Counted from the stretch's first letter, positions 24,913-33,760 are shown. The stretch: DNA of 46,936 nt from an uncultured Prevotellaceae bacterium (GCA_900322135.1 ONYP01000039.1:1-46936); one strand, 5' to 3'. Notes: a model not told the origin generated them from the letters alone. Numbers and translations: made by a program.

Positions 24913-25772
24913 AAATACCAAGAATCAGAATCAGGATGCCGCAGAGCGCCCGCACCTGGGCCCAAGGCTCCACATGGAGGGAACTGTTACTGACCATCGT
25001 CGGTACCACCATATCGATCGTGCTCACCTTCGGCACCGCAGGCCTGCTCGACCGCTGCCAGCGCAGCGACGACCGCAAGATGTCGGCCATGATGGTGATG
25101 AGCAACATCGAGCAATACTCCAGAAATGTCGACGACATGTCCCGGAACATCGCGCGGTGTGACTCCATCGGCACATGGATGCTGAGCCTGCCGCAGGACT
25201 CGCTCGACAACATCCCGCCCGAGGAGGTCGCCGACCTCATCAACGAGATGATGGCCCTCGTCAAGTTCATGACCCACGACAAGACGGCCGAGAACATCTT
25301 CAGCAACAACATCGAGACATGGAAGAACATGGGTAATTTCCAGTTTATCGACAATGTGGGCATCTGTTTCTCCAAGATGAATGCCGAGGAGAGCAACTGG
25401 AACGAGTGGGTCAACGAGTATGAGGCCACCATCAGCCGTGTCATCGCCGAGATGCAACCCGGTGAGCACACCCTCACCAAACTGCTCAACGACAATGTCT
25501 TCCGCCAGAAGGTGGAGAGTTTCCATGTGCGCAAGTACTGGCTTGATTACCTGTCCAGTTACATCCGCTACCTCAACAGCAAGAACATGGTGCTCATCGG
25601 CATCGACGAGGACGAGGTCATGGCCTTCACCGACGAACGCTCGCGTGACATCGTCATCGACAAGAAGGAGCCCCAACAGGCCGACTTCCGCACCGATCTG
25701 CTCACTCCCGACAGCCTGACCACCCTGCGTCCACTCATCCAGCACATCGACAGCCTCATCCACAACAAGTAA
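24909..25772 (+). CDS. Membrane-anchored protein of unknown function
   Basis: The start at 24909 (ATGA overlap with the methylase stop) gives 287 residues. A basic N-terminus (KIPRIRIRMPQSAR) is followed by one hydrophobic segment near residues 27-46 (LLLTIVGTTISIVLTFGTAG), predicting an inside N-terminus and a periplasmic helical domain. The rest is mostly helix with many Met and Asn residues and no motif I recognise. Overlap with the methylase shows co-translation, which is the only functional hint. Confidence 0.8.
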   Translation: MKIPRIRIRMPQSARTWAQGSTWRELLLTIVGTTISIVLTFGTAGLLDRCQRSDDRKMSAMMVMSNIEQYSRNVDDMSRNIARCDSIGTWMLSLPQDSLDNIPPEEVADLINEMMALVKFMTHDKTAENIFSNNIETWKNMGNFQFIDNVGICFSKMNAEESNWNEWVNEYEATISRVIAEMQPGEHTLTKLLNDNVFRQKVESFHVRKYWLDYLSSYIRYLNSKNMVLIGIDEDEVMAFTDERSRDIVIDKKEPQQADFRTDLLTPDSLTTLRPLIQHIDSLIHNK

Positions 25773-25885
25773 ACACCGGGTGACCGAGAAAACGCTTCGT
25801 GGTGAGAGTGCCAGGCTACTCGTGCGCCGACCGCATCCCGCCCCTCATCGGCAACAAAAGCCGCACCGGGAAAGCACAGTTAAAA

Positions 25886-25917
25886 ATAGCGTTGACCCTA
25901 TAGTGGGCCAACGCTAT
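25886..25917. terminator. Convergent terminator between the membrane protein and nadE
   Basis: ATAGCGTTG (25886-25894) pairs perfectly with CAACGCTAT (25909-25917), with an inner CCC/GGG stem. It can serve both strands. Confidence 0.7.
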
Positions 25918-25940
25918 ATCATTCTTCTCGTTCCAGCCGT

Positions 25941-26789
25941 TTAGTTGTCGTAGAGCGAGCGCTCGATGACCAGCGGCATGCGTTTGCGCTTGAATTCCGA
26001 GCCGCGATGACGGGCCAGCACACGCTCCACCGTCTCGGCACTGTAGGCATCGTTCAGGCGCTTCATCGCCTGCTCGTCGTCGCCATGCTGCAGATAGGTG
26101 TCCAGAATGTCGTCCACATCCTCGTAGGTGTGTCCGGGAGCAATCTGCGCCATGTCGCCGCCGGCTGCCACGCCATTGCCGTCGGTGGGCATGATGTCAT
26201 AGGCGGCACGCAGGGCCCGATGGCGCGGGTCATTCTCATCGGCATAAACTTCGGTGAAGAGGTACTTGCACAGTTGGTAGACCTCATGCTTCCACAGTCC
26301 GCCGATGGGGTTGTAGTCGGCCACATCGCCATGGATGGTCCAGAAGCCCAGGTTGTGCTCGGTCAGGTTATCGGTGTCCATCACCAGACCACCTGTCACC
26401 GAGGCGAGGTTATACAGGTATATCATGCGCAGGCGGGCCTTGATGTTGCCCTGCGAGATGGGGGTTGACGCATAGCGCTGCTCACAGGTGGCCTTCAACA
26501 GCAGATATTGGGCCTGCAGGTTCTCCACCCAGTACTCGGTGCAGAAGGCCTGCATGGCCTGCATGGCCGAGTCGTTCTCCTCGACACTGTTGGATGTGCA
26601 GGGCAGGCTCACGCCGATAAACTTGAACTGCTGCTCGGGGTGCAATTCCACCACTGCACGGCAGATGGCTGCCGTCACCGTGGAGTCCAAGCCGCCCGAG
26701 AGACCCAGTATCATTGATTTCAATCGGTTGTTGATGAGATACTTGGCCGTCTCATTCACCATCGTCTCAAATACTTTCTTATAATCCAT
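25941..26789 (-). CDS. nadE: NAD+ synthase
   Basis: The start at 26789 (MDYKKVFETMV) is preferred over an in-frame GTG four codons upstream. The 282-residue enzyme makes NAD+ from deamido-NAD+. The ATP pyrophosphatase P-loop SGGLDS is at residues 31-36. There is no nitrilase-like glutaminase domain, so it should use free ammonia. DTDNLTEHNLGFWT and the C-terminal HRGSEFKRKRMPLV match the family. It is the last gene of an rsmA-mgtE-nadE unit. Confidence 0.95.
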   Translation of the reverse strand: MDYKKVFETMVNETAKYLINNRLKSMILGLSGGLDSTVTAAICRAVVELHPEQQFKFIGVSLPCTSNSVEENDSAMQAMQAFCTEYWVENLQAQYLLLKATCEQRYASTPISQGNIKARLRMIYLYNLASVTGGLVMDTDNLTEHNLGFWTIHGDVADYNPIGGLWKHEVYQLCKYLFTEVYADENDPRHRALRAAYDIMPTDGNGVAAGGDMAQIAPGHTYEDVDDILDTYLQHGDDEQAMKRLNDAYSAETVERVLARHRGSEFKRKRMPLVIERSLYDN

Positions 26790-26893
26790 CGCCTTAATCA
26801 CATTTTATCGGTTTAACTGATTGACAAGAAGGGATGTTCCCGCTCTTGCCCTGGATGTTGTCTGTGTTGTTGAAAAGATTCCAGCCCTTCAGG

Positions 26894-28285
26894 CTACATC
26901 AGGTCGGTGAGGAGCCGCATGAGCCAGCCGCTGATGGCCATATAGATGGTAATGCCCACAATATCGTTGGTCACCGTCACAAACGGGCCGGTCGCAATCG
27001 CAGGGTCAATCTTCAATCGCTCCAGCACCAGCGGCACCACCGTGCCGAACAGCGAGGCGAACATCACCACCAGGAACAGCGACGCGGTAACGGCTGCGGC
27101 GGCGATGTTGGACATCTTGGGGTCATTATCCACCGGGAAGAAGCGGGCGTACAGGAAGATGAGCAGTCCCATCACCAGCGCATTGATGAGCGCGGTGCTG
27201 AACTCCTTGAACAAGTGCCTGCCCACATGCTTGATGTCCAGGCTGCCGTTGGCAAGGCCCTGCACGACGATAGCGCTCGACTGGGTGCCTACATTACCGC
27301 CGGTGCCGCCAATCAAGGGGATGAACAATGCCAGGCCGGGCAACAGACGCAGCAGGGTCGCATCACCCTCGCCGCCGTCCAGAATCATCGCGTTGATGAT
27401 ACCGCCCACCAGGCCGATGAGCAGCCACGGCAAGCGGGCGCGCACCTGACGGAAGACATTGTCGTCGGACTCGATGTCGCCCCAGATACCGGATGCCAAC
27501 TGATAGTTGTCTTCACCCTGCTCACGCACGCGGTCGATGATATCGTCGACCGAGATGCTTCCCACCAGGCGACCGATGCTGTCCACGACGGGCATCGCCA
27601 CAAGGTCATATTTCTCGAAGTCGAGGGCCACATCCTCGATATGGGTATCGGTGCGCACGCTGAAGGGGTCGGGCTCCATGACATGCTTGATTTTGCTGGC
27701 CGACGGGTTGGTGATGGTGGTCTTCAAGGGGAAAAGGCCTTTCAGGCGGTTGTCGTCGTCGACGACATAGATGTTGTAGATCTCGTCAAGGTCCTCGGCC
27801 TGCTGACGCATTGCCTTGATGCAGTCGGGCATCGACATGTTCTCGTTCACGACAATCATCTCGGTCGACATGTAACCGCCCGCGGTATCCTCATCATATT
27901 TCAGCAGGTCCACGATGTCGCCCGCCTGCTCCACATCGTCGATGTGGCTGATGACATCCTGGCGGTCCTCCTCGTCAAGTTCCTGGATCACATCGACGGC
28001 GTCATCGGCATCCATCTGTTCCACCTGCTTGGCGATTTCCTCGTTGGGCATCAGTTCCATCAGGTCGTGGCGCTGGTCCTCATCAAGTTCGACAAGCACA
28101 TCGGCTGCCGTCTCGTCATCAAGCAGCAGCATGATGAACAGGGCCTCCTGGTCATTGAGGTCTCCCACCAGTTCGGCAATGTCGGCGGGGTGCAGGTCCT
28201 GGATCTGGTTCTTCACCTGCTCCTCGTCCTTATTATCTATCAGTTCGTTGAGGTTTGACAGATACTCCTCGGTAAATTCCTTCAT
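26894..28285 (-). CDS. mgtE: Magnesium transporter MgtE
   Basis: The 463-residue protein has the MgtE layout: an N-terminal helical Mg2+-sensing domain (HPADIAELVGDL, LMELMPNEEIA), two CBS domains (near residues 130-255), and five membrane segments. The pore region with PLIGGTGGNVGTQSSAIVVQ is the family signature. It imports Mg2+ and is gated by Mg2+ binding to the cytoplasmic domains. It lies 40 bases after rsmA; the gap carries the ACTAAGGACTAA repeat on the coding strand. Confidence 0.96.
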   Translation of the reverse strand: MKEFTEEYLSNLNELIDNKDEEQVKNQIQDLHPADIAELVGDLNDQEALFIMLLLDDETAADVLVELDEDQRHDLMELMPNEEIAKQVEQMDADDAVDVIQELDEEDRQDVISHIDDVEQAGDIVDLLKYDEDTAGGYMSTEMIVVNENMSMPDCIKAMRQQAEDLDEIYNIYVVDDDNRLKGLFPLKTTITNPSASKIKHVMEPDPFSVRTDTHIEDVALDFEKYDLVAMPVVDSIGRLVGSISVDDIIDRVREQGEDNYQLASGIWGDIESDDNVFRQVRARLPWLLIGLVGGIINAMILDGGEGDATLLRLLPGLALFIPLIGGTGGNVGTQSSAIVVQGLANGSLDIKHVGRHLFKEFSTALINALVMGLLIFLYARFFPVDNDPKMSNIAAAAVTASLFLVVMFASLFGTVVPLVLERLKIDPAIATGPFVTVTNDIVGITIYMAISGWLMRLLTDLM

Positions 28286-28325
28286 TGTTCAGTTTTCAAT
28301 CTTTAGTCCTTAGTAATACTGACTA

Positions 28326-29108
28326 CTAATCTCTCATCGATGACGCGAGACGCGTCAGAGCGACGAAATCGTCGACACCCAATTGCTCGGGGCGTTGTCG
28401 GAACACATCGCCCTCCATCAGCGACGGGTTGGCACCGAAAATCGGCTTCAACGAGCTGCGCAGCATCTTGCGGCGCTGGCCAAACGAGAGCTTGACGATG
28501 TTCTTGAACAGGCGCTCGTCAACGCCCAGGTCGGTCACCGCATTGCGCGTCAGGCGGATAACGCCGCTCTTCACCTTGGGCGGAGGGTTGAACACATGCT
28601 CGTCGACGGTGAACAGGTACTCGATGTCATACCAGGCCTGCAGCAGTACCGACAGGATGCCGTAGGTCTTGCTGCCCGGCGGCTCGGCGATGCGCTGCGC
28701 CACCTCGCGCTGCAGCATGCCGCTGCAGCAGGCGACCTGGTCGCGGTAATCCAGCACCTTGAAGAAAATCTGTGTCGAGATGTTGTAGGGGTAATTGCCG
28801 ATGACACAGAACGGCTGGTCTCCATAGAGCCGCTTGAGGTCCATCTTCAGGAAGTCCTCGCCGATGATGCGGCCATGCAGTTGCGGGAAAGCGGCCTCGA
28901 GGTAGTCCACACTCTCATGGTCAAGTTCGACCACGGTCAAGTCCAGACCCATCTCGAGCAGATATTGGGTGAGTACGCCCATACCGGGACCCACCTCAAG
29001 CACTGGCAAGTGCTTGAAGTCGTCCAGCGTGTGGGCGATGCGCTCGGCAATCGACAAATCCGTCAGGAAATGCTGCCCCAATGACTTTTTTGCTTTAACT
29101 TTCCGCAT
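28326..29108 (-). CDS. rsmA: 16S rRNA dimethyladenosine transferase
   Basis: The start at 29108 (MRKVKAKKSLGQHFL) is the normal family N-terminus; the frame is open 13 codons upstream. The 260-residue enzyme dimethylates two adjacent adenosines near the 3' end of 16S rRNA. The SAM-binding motif is EVGPGMGVLT at residues 38-47, and the catalytic NYPYNIS begins at 105. A C-terminal helical domain follows. It starts the rsmA-mgtE-nadE unit, whose promoter overlaps that of the divergent gene. Confidence 0.96.
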   Translation of the reverse strand: MRKVKAKKSLGQHFLTDLSIAERIAHTLDDFKHLPVLEVGPGMGVLTQYLLEMGLDLTVVELDHESVDYLEAAFPQLHGRIIGEDFLKMDLKRLYGDQPFCVIGNYPYNISTQIFFKVLDYRDQVACCSGMLQREVAQRIAEPPGSKTYGILSVLLQAWYDIEYLFTVDEHVFNPPPKVKSGVIRLTRNAVTDLGVDERLFKNIVKLSFGQRRKMLRSSLKPIFGANPSLMEGDVFRQRPEQLGVDDFVALTRLASSMRD

Positions 29109-29125
29109 AATTTGCCATTTATTGT

Positions 29126-29133
29126 TAACTTTG
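29126..29133 (+). promoter_or_regulatory. -7 box of the membrane protein gene at 29250
   Basis: TAACTTTG predicts a start near 29137. It lies inside the leader of rsmA, so the transcripts of the two divergent genes overlap at their 5' ends by about 40 bases. Confidence 0.6.
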
Positions 29134-29138
29134 CACGC

Positions 29139-29174
29139 TCGAGACATGCTTTAGTATCGAGACATGCTTTAGTA
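29139..29174. repeat. Perfect 18-bp tandem repeat in the divergent promoter region
   Basis: TCGAGACATGCTTTAGTA occurs at 29139-29156 and again at 29157-29174 with no mismatch. The repeat fills the interval between the two predicted start sites. Confidence 0.9.
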
Positions 29175-29179
29175 ATGTG

Positions 29180-29187
29180 CAAAGATA
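29180..29187 (-). promoter_or_regulatory. -7 box of the rsmA-mgtE-nadE unit
   Basis: On the minus strand this reads TATCTTTG, predicting a start near 29176 and a leader of about 68 bases that contains both 18-bp repeats. Confidence 0.65.
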
Positions 29188-29249
29188 GCATTTTTTTGCC
29201 GACCTGCCGCTACGGGCATAAGTTTTTAACTCATCAAGAGAAGAAAAAA

Positions 29250-30302
29250 GTGAAAAAGACCATATCCTATCTCGTGAAATACGGTATCCCCCTCGCCATC
29301 GGCGTAGGGCTGATGTACTTCTTGTACAAGAATGTAGACATCAAAGCCATGATGGCAACGCTCAAGACCGATGTCAACTACTGGTGGTTCATTCCCGTGG
29401 CCGTGGTGAGCATCTTGAGCCATGTCTTCAGGGCCTTGCGGTGGCGGCTCCAACTCAAGGCCATCGATGTGAAGCCCTCGTTCAGCGCAGTGCTCAACAG
29501 CATCTTCGGCACCTATGCCGTCAACCTGGCTTTCCCCCGCTTGGGCGAAGTGTGGCGTTGCGGCTACATCGCCAACCGCCAGAAGGCCTCGGTCACCCAG
29601 GTCATGGGCTCGATGGTCGCCGACCGACTGACCGACACGCTCACCGTGCTGCTGTTGACGCTGGTCACCTTCATGCTCGCACAGAGCGACTTCTCCAAGT
29701 TCTTTGACGCCTATCCGCAGATGAAGGAGAACTTCCTCAATGTCGCCAGTGACGGACGCATCTGGATGGGTACCGCAATCGCCATCATTGCCATCGGATG
29801 GCTGCTGGTGATGAAAACCGAGAACAAAATCATTAAAAAGATACAACTCATGGCTCGCAACCTGTGGGAAGGCTTCGCCGCCATCACCCGCATGGAGGGC
29901 AAGTGGTGGTTCCTGCTGTTGACTATCCTCATCTGGGGCTGCTATTTCCTGCAACTCTACCTGGCCTGCAAGGCGTTCACCTTTACCAGCGGCTTGAGCG
30001 TGCTGGCCGTGCTCGTGATGTTTGTATTCAGCAGCATCGGCATGGGTGTTCCCACCAACGGCGGCCTGGGCGCTTGGCATCTGGGCATCATCTTCGGGCT
30101 CTCGCTGTATGGCGTGGGCGTCTTCAGCATCAACAATCCCGACCCCAACGCATCGGCTTTCGCTATGCTCGTGTGGGGATTCCAGACGCTGCTGCTCATC
30201 GTGCTGGGTATCTACGCGTTTGCCAGCATGGCCATCGACCGCCGCCGCATCGAGAGCGGCAAGACCGTGGTCGACACCACCAATGACGAAATCAAACTCT
30301 AA
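29250..30302 (+). CDS. YbhN/UPF0104-type integral membrane protein (flippase-like domain)
   Basis: The GTG at 29250 (reading KKTISYLVKYGIPLAIG next) is the likeliest start and gives 350 residues; an ATG at 29175 would add 25 atypical residues. Seven or eight hydrophobic segments are visible. The family motif FPRLGEVWRCGYI near residue 95 and GMGVPTNGGLGAWH near 265 match the lysylphosphatidylglycerol synthetase transmembrane/YbhN family. These proteins are thought to move or modify lipids; the substrate here is unknown. It precedes the 186-residue gene by 37 bases, possibly as one unit. Confidence 0.88.
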   Translation: MKKTISYLVKYGIPLAIGVGLMYFLYKNVDIKAMMATLKTDVNYWWFIPVAVVSILSHVFRALRWRLQLKAIDVKPSFSAVLNSIFGTYAVNLAFPRLGEVWRCGYIANRQKASVTQVMGSMVADRLTDTLTVLLLTLVTFMLAQSDFSKFFDAYPQMKENFLNVASDGRIWMGTAIAIIAIGWLLVMKTENKIIKKIQLMARNLWEGFAAITRMEGKWWFLLLTILIWGCYFLQLYLACKAFTFTSGLSVLAVLVMFVFSSIGMGVPTNGGLGAWHLGIIFGLSLYGVGVFSINNPDPNASAFAMLVWGFQTLLLIVLGIYAFASMAIDRRRIESGKTVVDTTNDEIKL

Positions 30303-30339
30303 ACAATAACTAGGGACTAGAAACTAACAACTCAAAACT

Positions 30340-30900
30340 ATGGACGACAATTTCAACGACTACTTCACCGACGAAAATGTCCCCGAGGAGAAACACCCGG
30401 TCCACCAAGAGACCGAGCAGGAGCGCGAGGAGCGCGAAATCAAGGAGGCCACTATCGAGCGCCGCGGCAATTCGGTCAAGATGCTGCTCATGCTCATCAT
30501 CGTGGCGATGGCACTCTTCCTGGGATGGTGGGTTTGGCAGTACTATTTCCACCCCTATCGCATCAGTCAAGAAAAGGGATGGATTATGAAAGTGAGCATC
30601 GAAGGCTCCATCTTCCAGACCTTTGAGGGGGAGATGATCAGCGAGGGCTATGTGGACGGCGATATCGGGGCCATCAAGAGCGATTTCAAGTTCAGCATCG
30701 CCTCCGACAGCCTCATGAGCGACGCCAAGCGATGGGCCCAGAACGGCCAGCGCGTTATCCTCACCTACGATGAGTACAAGGGCAAAGTCCTGTGGCGCGG
30801 CAACTCCAAATGCGTTGTCACCAAGATTGAGCGCGACAGCGACCTCGTCAAGCCTAACCCCTATCAAGAGGCGCCCAAGCCAGCCGAGACCGACAAATAA
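30340..30900 (+). CDS. Single-pass membrane protein of unknown function
   Basis: The 186-residue protein has an acidic cytoplasmic head (DDNFNDYFTDENVPEEKH), an Arg/Glu-rich juxtamembrane helix, one transmembrane segment near residues 48-67 (MLLMLIIVAMALFLGWWVWQ) and a predicted beta-rich domain outside. Motifs such as IEGSIFQTFEGEM and RWAQNGQRVILTYDEY are familiar to me as conserved in Bacteroidota, but the function is not known. The gap before it contains the ACTAGGGACTAGAAAC repeat shared with the der upstream region. Confidence 0.82.
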   Translation: MDDNFNDYFTDENVPEEKHPVHQETEQEREEREIKEATIERRGNSVKMLLMLIIVAMALFLGWWVWQYYFHPYRISQEKGWIMKVSIEGSIFQTFEGEMISEGYVDGDIGAIKSDFKFSIASDSLMSDAKRWAQNGQRVILTYDEYKGKVLWRGNSKCVVTKIERDSDLVKPNPYQEAPKPAETDK

Positions 30901-30925
30901 GGGCCACCCACTCAAGAACGATTCA

Positions 30926-30965
30926 TGTCCGCGAATGAGCAATCGCCTCATTCACGGACATTTAT
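30926..30965 (+). terminator. Terminator after the 186-residue membrane protein
   Basis: TGTCCGCGAATGAG (30926-30939) pairs with CTCATTCACGGACA (30947-30960) with one mismatch, then TTTATTAT. Confidence 0.75.
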
Positions 30966-31077
30966 TATACCCATTTGCACTAGTGGCGATGGAGCGGGAA
31001 GAGTGTTGAACAAAGTCGTTTTCTGCCAAAATGTCATATTTTAACATTTGCATTGTGTCAGTTCCCGAAAAACATCG

Positions 31078-31085
31078 TATCTTTG
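31078..31085 (+). promoter_or_regulatory. Promoter of the acyltransferase-EBP-lptE-secG unit
   Basis: TATCTTTG lies 29 bases before the ATG at 31114. No other clear box is seen before 35.1 kb, so the five genes are probably one operon. Confidence 0.65.
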
Positions 31086-31113
31086 CAGTCCCAAAAAAGA
31101 AAATAAGCATTTC

Positions 31114-32007
31114 ATGGAAGAAAACAAGATAATTCAAAACGAACCACAAGAGCAACAGGAACAAGCACAACAGCCCATGCCCATCAAGCCCGACATTCTG
31201 GACTATGACGACATCCGCAAGATGGCGCCGTTTTTTGACGGCAAGCCCAAACTGGTCAAGTGGCTGTTCCACCTGCTCGACATGGACGACGCCAACTGGA
31301 TTCACGGCCACAACTGCCACACGCCGGGCGTGCCCTTCTGCACCGGAGTGCTCAAGGACCTGAATGCCACCATCACCTACGATAACGGCGAGGTGCTCGA
31401 CAACCTGCCCGAGGGACCCTTTATCACGGTGACCAACCACCCCTTTGGCGCCGTCGACGGCGTGATGATGATACACATCATCGGCACCCACCGCCCCGAC
31501 TACAAGTTCATGGTCAACATGATGCTGAGCAAGATTGGCGGCATGATGCCCAACTTCATCACCGTCGACGCCCTGGCCAGCAACGACCCCGCCAAGCGCG
31601 CCGTGTCGATGCAGGGCATCAGCGACACGATGAAACATGTCAAGCAAGGGCACCCGATGGGGTTCTTCCCCGCCGGTGCCGTGAGCAAACTCACCTGGAA
31701 ACTGCGTGTGGAAGACCGCGAGTGGCAACCCGTCATCATGAGGCTGATCCAGAAACTCAAGGTGCCCGTCATCCCCATCTACATCCACGGGCACAACAGC
31801 TGGATTTCGCTCGTGCTGGGTGCCATCAGTTGGAAACTCAGGACGCTCAGGCTGCCCTCCGAGATGTTCCGTCGCAAGAGTTACAATTTCCGCGTCAGCG
31901 TGCATGACCCCATCATGCCCGAGGAGTACGCACAATACAAGACGCCCGAGGAACTGGGCGCTTTCCTGAAATCAGAAACCTATAAAATGAAAAAATGGCA
32001 ACAATAA
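31114..32007 (+). CDS. PlsC-type lysophospholipid or amino-lipid acyltransferase
   Basis: The start at 31114 (MEENKIIQNEPQEQ) follows the promoter; the upstream in-frame part overlaps it. The 297-residue protein has the acyltransferase HX4D motif in NHPFGAVDG near residue 111 and FFPAGAVSKL (the EGTR-like block) further on. A hydrophobic stretch and VPVIPIYIHGHNSW complete the fold. It should move an acyl chain onto a lipid acceptor at the inner membrane. Glycerophospholipid synthesis or the amino-acid lipids of Bacteroidota are both possible. Its 3' end overlaps the next gene by 13 bases. Confidence 0.87.
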   Translation: MEENKIIQNEPQEQQEQAQQPMPIKPDILDYDDIRKMAPFFDGKPKLVKWLFHLLDMDDANWIHGHNCHTPGVPFCTGVLKDLNATITYDNGEVLDNLPEGPFITVTNHPFGAVDGVMMIHIIGTHRPDYKFMVNMMLSKIGGMMPNFITVDALASNDPAKRAVSMQGISDTMKHVKQGHPMGFFPAGAVSKLTWKLRVEDREWQPVIMRLIQKLKVPVIPIYIHGHNSWISLVLGAISWKLRTLRLPSEMFRRKSYNFRVSVHDPIMPEEYAQYKTPEELGAFLKSETYKMKKWQQ

Positions 32008-33248
32008 CCGACAACAACATCCGCAGCATCAAGCAGCGGTTTGGCATCGTGGGCGAGTCGCCCGCACTCATTGGCGCCATCCGCCGCGCCATGCTCGTGG
32101 CCCCCATCGACCTGAGTGTACTCATCATCGGCGAGAGCGGCTCGGGTAAGGAGTCTTTCCCCAAGATCATCCACGAGAGCAGCCCACGCAAGCACAAGAA
32201 GTATATCGCAGTCAACTGCGGCGCCATCCCCGAAGGCACCATCGACAGCGAACTGTTTGGCCATGTCAAGGGCTCGTTCACCGGCGCCATCGCCGACCAT
32301 AAGGGTTACTTTGAGGAAGCCGACGGTGGTGTCATCTTCCTCGATGAGGTGGCCGAGATGCCCATGAGCACCCAGGCGCGACTGCTGCGTGTGCTCGAGA
32401 ACGGCGAATACCTGCGTGTGGGCGACAGCACCGTGCGTAAGACCAACATCCGCGTCGTTGCCGCCACCAACAAGGATATGCTGCAGGCTGTCAAGGATGG
32501 CAAGTTCCGCGAGGACCTGTATTATCGACTCTCGACAGTGCAGATCAATGTGCCGCCACTGCGCGAGCGCGGCGATGATGTGCTACTGCTTTCACGCCTG
32601 TTCCTGCGCAACTTCATCAATGTCAACCGCACTGCCGAGGTCACCCTGGCTGATGACGCCCAGCGCCTGCTCAAGGCCTACCACTGGCCCGGCAATGTGC
32701 GTCAGCTCAAGAGTGTCATCGAGCAGGTCGCCCTGTTTGAGGCGGGCAATGTGGTTGACGCTGCCACGCTGAGCCAATACATGCCCAGCAACCGAGACAA
32801 GGCTCTCACAGTGCAGTCACAGCCCTCCTACGACTACAATGCCGAGCGCGAGCAGCTGTTCACGCTCATCCTGTCGATGCGTGCCGAGATTGAGGCCATC
32901 AAGAAACGGCTGGAGTCGGCAGGTCCGTCGACCCATGTCGCATCCAATGTGCATGAACTCAAACGCGAGACAAGCCCCTTGCTCGAGATGGGCGGCTCAA
33001 CCAGTGAGAACCAGTCGCCCTACCGCAGCATGCAACTCCAACCCCAAGACCTGGGACGCGTGGACGAAGTGGCTGCCATGGATGTCGAGGGCGAGACGGT
33101 CAAGACGCTTGACGAGACCGAACGCGAGACCATCGAGAATGCCCTGCGCCGCAACAACGGCCGACGCAAACTCACCGCCCAAGAGCTCAACATCTCGGAG
33201 CGCACCCTGTACCGTAAAATCAAGCAATACAATCTGGAACGGCAGTGA
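31995..33248 (+). CDS. Sigma-54-type AAA+ activator without receiver domain
   Basis: The 417-residue protein begins directly with the AAA+ domain. Walker A is GESGSGKE (46-53), the sigma-54 contact loop is GSFTGA (93-98; the usual form is GAFTGA), and Walker B is VIFLDE. The Arg finger region FREDLYYRLSTVQI is present. A linker rich in Ser and Gln leads to a C-terminal Fis-type HTH (RRKLTAQELNISERTLYRKIKQYNL). It lacks an N-terminal sensory domain, so control of its activity is unclear. It sits between envelope genes and overlaps both neighbours, suggesting a role in envelope gene control; that is inference. Confidence 0.9.
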   Translation: MATITDNNIRSIKQRFGIVGESPALIGAIRRAMLVAPIDLSVLIIGESGSGKESFPKIIHESSPRKHKKYIAVNCGAIPEGTIDSELFGHVKGSFTGAIADHKGYFEEADGGVIFLDEVAEMPMSTQARLLRVLENGEYLRVGDSTVRKTNIRVVAATNKDMLQAVKDGKFREDLYYRLSTVQINVPPLRERGDDVLLLSRLFLRNFINVNRTAEVTLADDAQRLLKAYHWPGNVRQLKSVIEQVALFEAGNVVDAATLSQYMPSNRDKALTVQSQPSYDYNAEREQLFTLILSMRAEIEAIKKRLESAGPSTHVASNVHELKRETSPLLEMGGSTSENQSPYRSMQLQPQDLGRVDEVAAMDVEGETVKTLDETERETIENALRRNNGRRKLTAQELNISERTLYRKIKQYNLERQ

Positions 33249-33760
33249 AACGGCTCTTCATCATCCTGGCACTGGTCATCGCCACTGCCACATGGCAGGC
33301 ATGCATACCGCGCTACACGCTCAACGGCGCGTCGATCGACTACAATGTCTATAAGACCATCTCGTTCGGCGAGTTCCCCATCCGTGCCGCGCTGGTATAT
33401 CCGCCCCTGCAGTCAATGTTTGAGAACCGCATGACCGACATGATTGCCCAGCAGACGCGCCTGCGCGTCATCGACGGCAACAATGCCGACCTGCGCATGG
33501 AGGGTGAAATCACCAACTACCAGCTGTCGCCCCAGGCCGTCGGCGAGGATGCCTACGCCAGCCAGACGCGCCTGACCATCTCGGTCAAGGTCAAGTACAT
33601 CAACAACAAGAACCAGAGCCTCAGCAAGGACTTGTCCTTCAGTGCTTACCGCGACTTCTCGAGCAGCGAATTGCTGGTCGATGTCCAAGACGAATTATGC
33701 AACCAGATATGCAAGGACCTGTCTGACCTGATTTTCAACGCCACACTGGGCGACTGGTAA
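33245..33760 (+). CDS. lptE: LptE-like LPS assembly lipoprotein
   Basis: A GTG at 33245 overlaps the preceding stop as GTGA. The 171-residue product has a lipoprotein signal with lipobox TWQAC (Cys20). The following body (YTLNGASIDYNVYKTISFGE, a run of strands, and ADLRMEGEITNYQL) matches the LptE family in Bacteroidota. LptE plugs the LptD barrel in the outer membrane and helps deliver LPS to the surface. The position in the acyltransferase-EBP-lptE-TPR-secG order supports this. Confidence 0.85.
   Translation: MKRLFIILALVIATATWQACIPRYTLNGASIDYNVYKTISFGEFPIRAALVYPPLQSMFENRMTDMIAQQTRLRVIDGNNADLRMEGEITNYQLSPQAVGEDAYASQTRLTISVKVKYINNKNQSLSKDLSFSAYRDFSSSELLVDVQDELCNQICKDLSDLIFNATLGDW

Noticed and set aside
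29112-29249. Upstream in-frame extension of the YbhN-type gene, including RHALVS repeats
   Set aside because: Most of it precedes or overlaps the predicted start site, and the RHALVS repeat is only a translation of the 18-bp DNA repeat. The family start is at the GTG.
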